Assembly (NCBI GenBank): GCA_017654935.2
Contig: CM065704.1
Coordinates: 23,189,266-23,253,265 of the forward strand
Source of the DNA: Phymorhynchus buccinoides
Lineage: Eukaryota; Mollusca; Gastropoda; Neogastropoda; Raphitomidae
Reading direction: 5' to 3'
Length of the DNA: 64,000 nucleotides
Positions 63,846 through 64,000 of the stretch are shown piece by piece. The stretch's first letter is position 1; every line of letters begins with the position of its first letter. Made by a program: the position numbers and the translations under genes. Below the pieces are notes generated by a model. It was not told the DNA's origin, made no database searches, and worked only from the letters and a program-made list of their open reading frames with translations.

Positions 63846-64000
63846 ACAGGCAAACCTCTATTTTAAGACTTCTGAAAAGTCAGAAAAAATGGGTCTTAAA
63901 TCGGAGGGGTCTTATAACAGAGGTCAGTTTTATGCATAAAATGTAATAAGCTACATTAATCTGTTCCAAAAAAATCGGTCTTCAATGAGAGGAGGTTCTT
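63846..64000. mobile_element. ACAGGCAAACCTCT-type foldback element, cut by window end
   Basis: TACAGGCAAACCTCTATTTT, AAGACTTC begins an element whose inner GAGGGGTCTTATAACAGAGG and final GAGAGGAGGTTCTT resemble MITE-A; the right end lies outside. Confidence 0.65.

Overview
The window is eukaryotic nuclear DNA: genes are split by GT-AG introns, there is little coding sequence, and most of the rest is SINE-like repeats, LINE fragments, foldback DNA elements (MITEs), minisatellites and very long TC/GA/CA/GT/poly-G/poly-C tracts. The encoded proteins and the repeat style fit a molluscan, probably marine gastropod, genome. That placement is inference; nothing in the window proves the species.

Two host genes can be read with confidence. 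(1) On the minus strand, 34585-51941, a complete nine-exon cytosolic aspartate aminotransferase (GOT1-like). Its exons join in phase into 411 aa and keep the PLP lysine and the substrate-binding arginines. (2) On the plus strand, 56207-59842, a three-coding-exon major facilitator transporter of the MFSD4/NaGLT1 type, 509 aa. The genes lie head to head: the two start codons are 4.3 kb apart, and the space between holds transposon debris and simple repeats.

Layout: 1-5.8 kb, SINE copies, a LINE RNase H fragment broken by a small SINE with a visible 12-bp target duplication, a telomere-like repeat block and a LINE 3' end. 6.3-9.4 kb, a microsatellite mega-cluster with inverted TC and GA halves. 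9.7-28.8 kb, dense MITEs and SINEs, many nested, plus a LINE reverse-transcriptase remnant, a 59-bp minisatellite and a decayed coding-like repeat. 29-34.6 kb, the region downstream of GOT1 with a nine-copy ~186-bp satellite-like array. 34.6-52 kb, GOT1 with repeat-filled introns. 52-56 kb, an unusual long-TIR element, TC tracts and MITEs. 56-60 kb, the transporter. 60-64 kb, SINE, LINE-in-MITE and telomere-like foldback elements.

The most unusual observation is inside GOT1. At three of the nine exons (2, 8 and 9) a piece of the exon edge that includes the splice site has been amplified in tandem within the adjoining intron. This makes about eight decoy acceptors before exon 2, seven decoy donors after exon 8 and one clear (plus one degraded) decoy acceptor before exon 9. 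The exon 9 unit is 114 bp, an exact codon multiple, and stays open in frame. Other points worth checking: a composite CRE plus TCTCGCGAGA site inside GOT1 intron 1, AATAAA hexamers in alternating units of the ~186-bp array, nested insertions that prove TA target duplication for one MITE family, and a possibly unclassified element with TGTTACG...CGTAACA ends and GTAT flanks.
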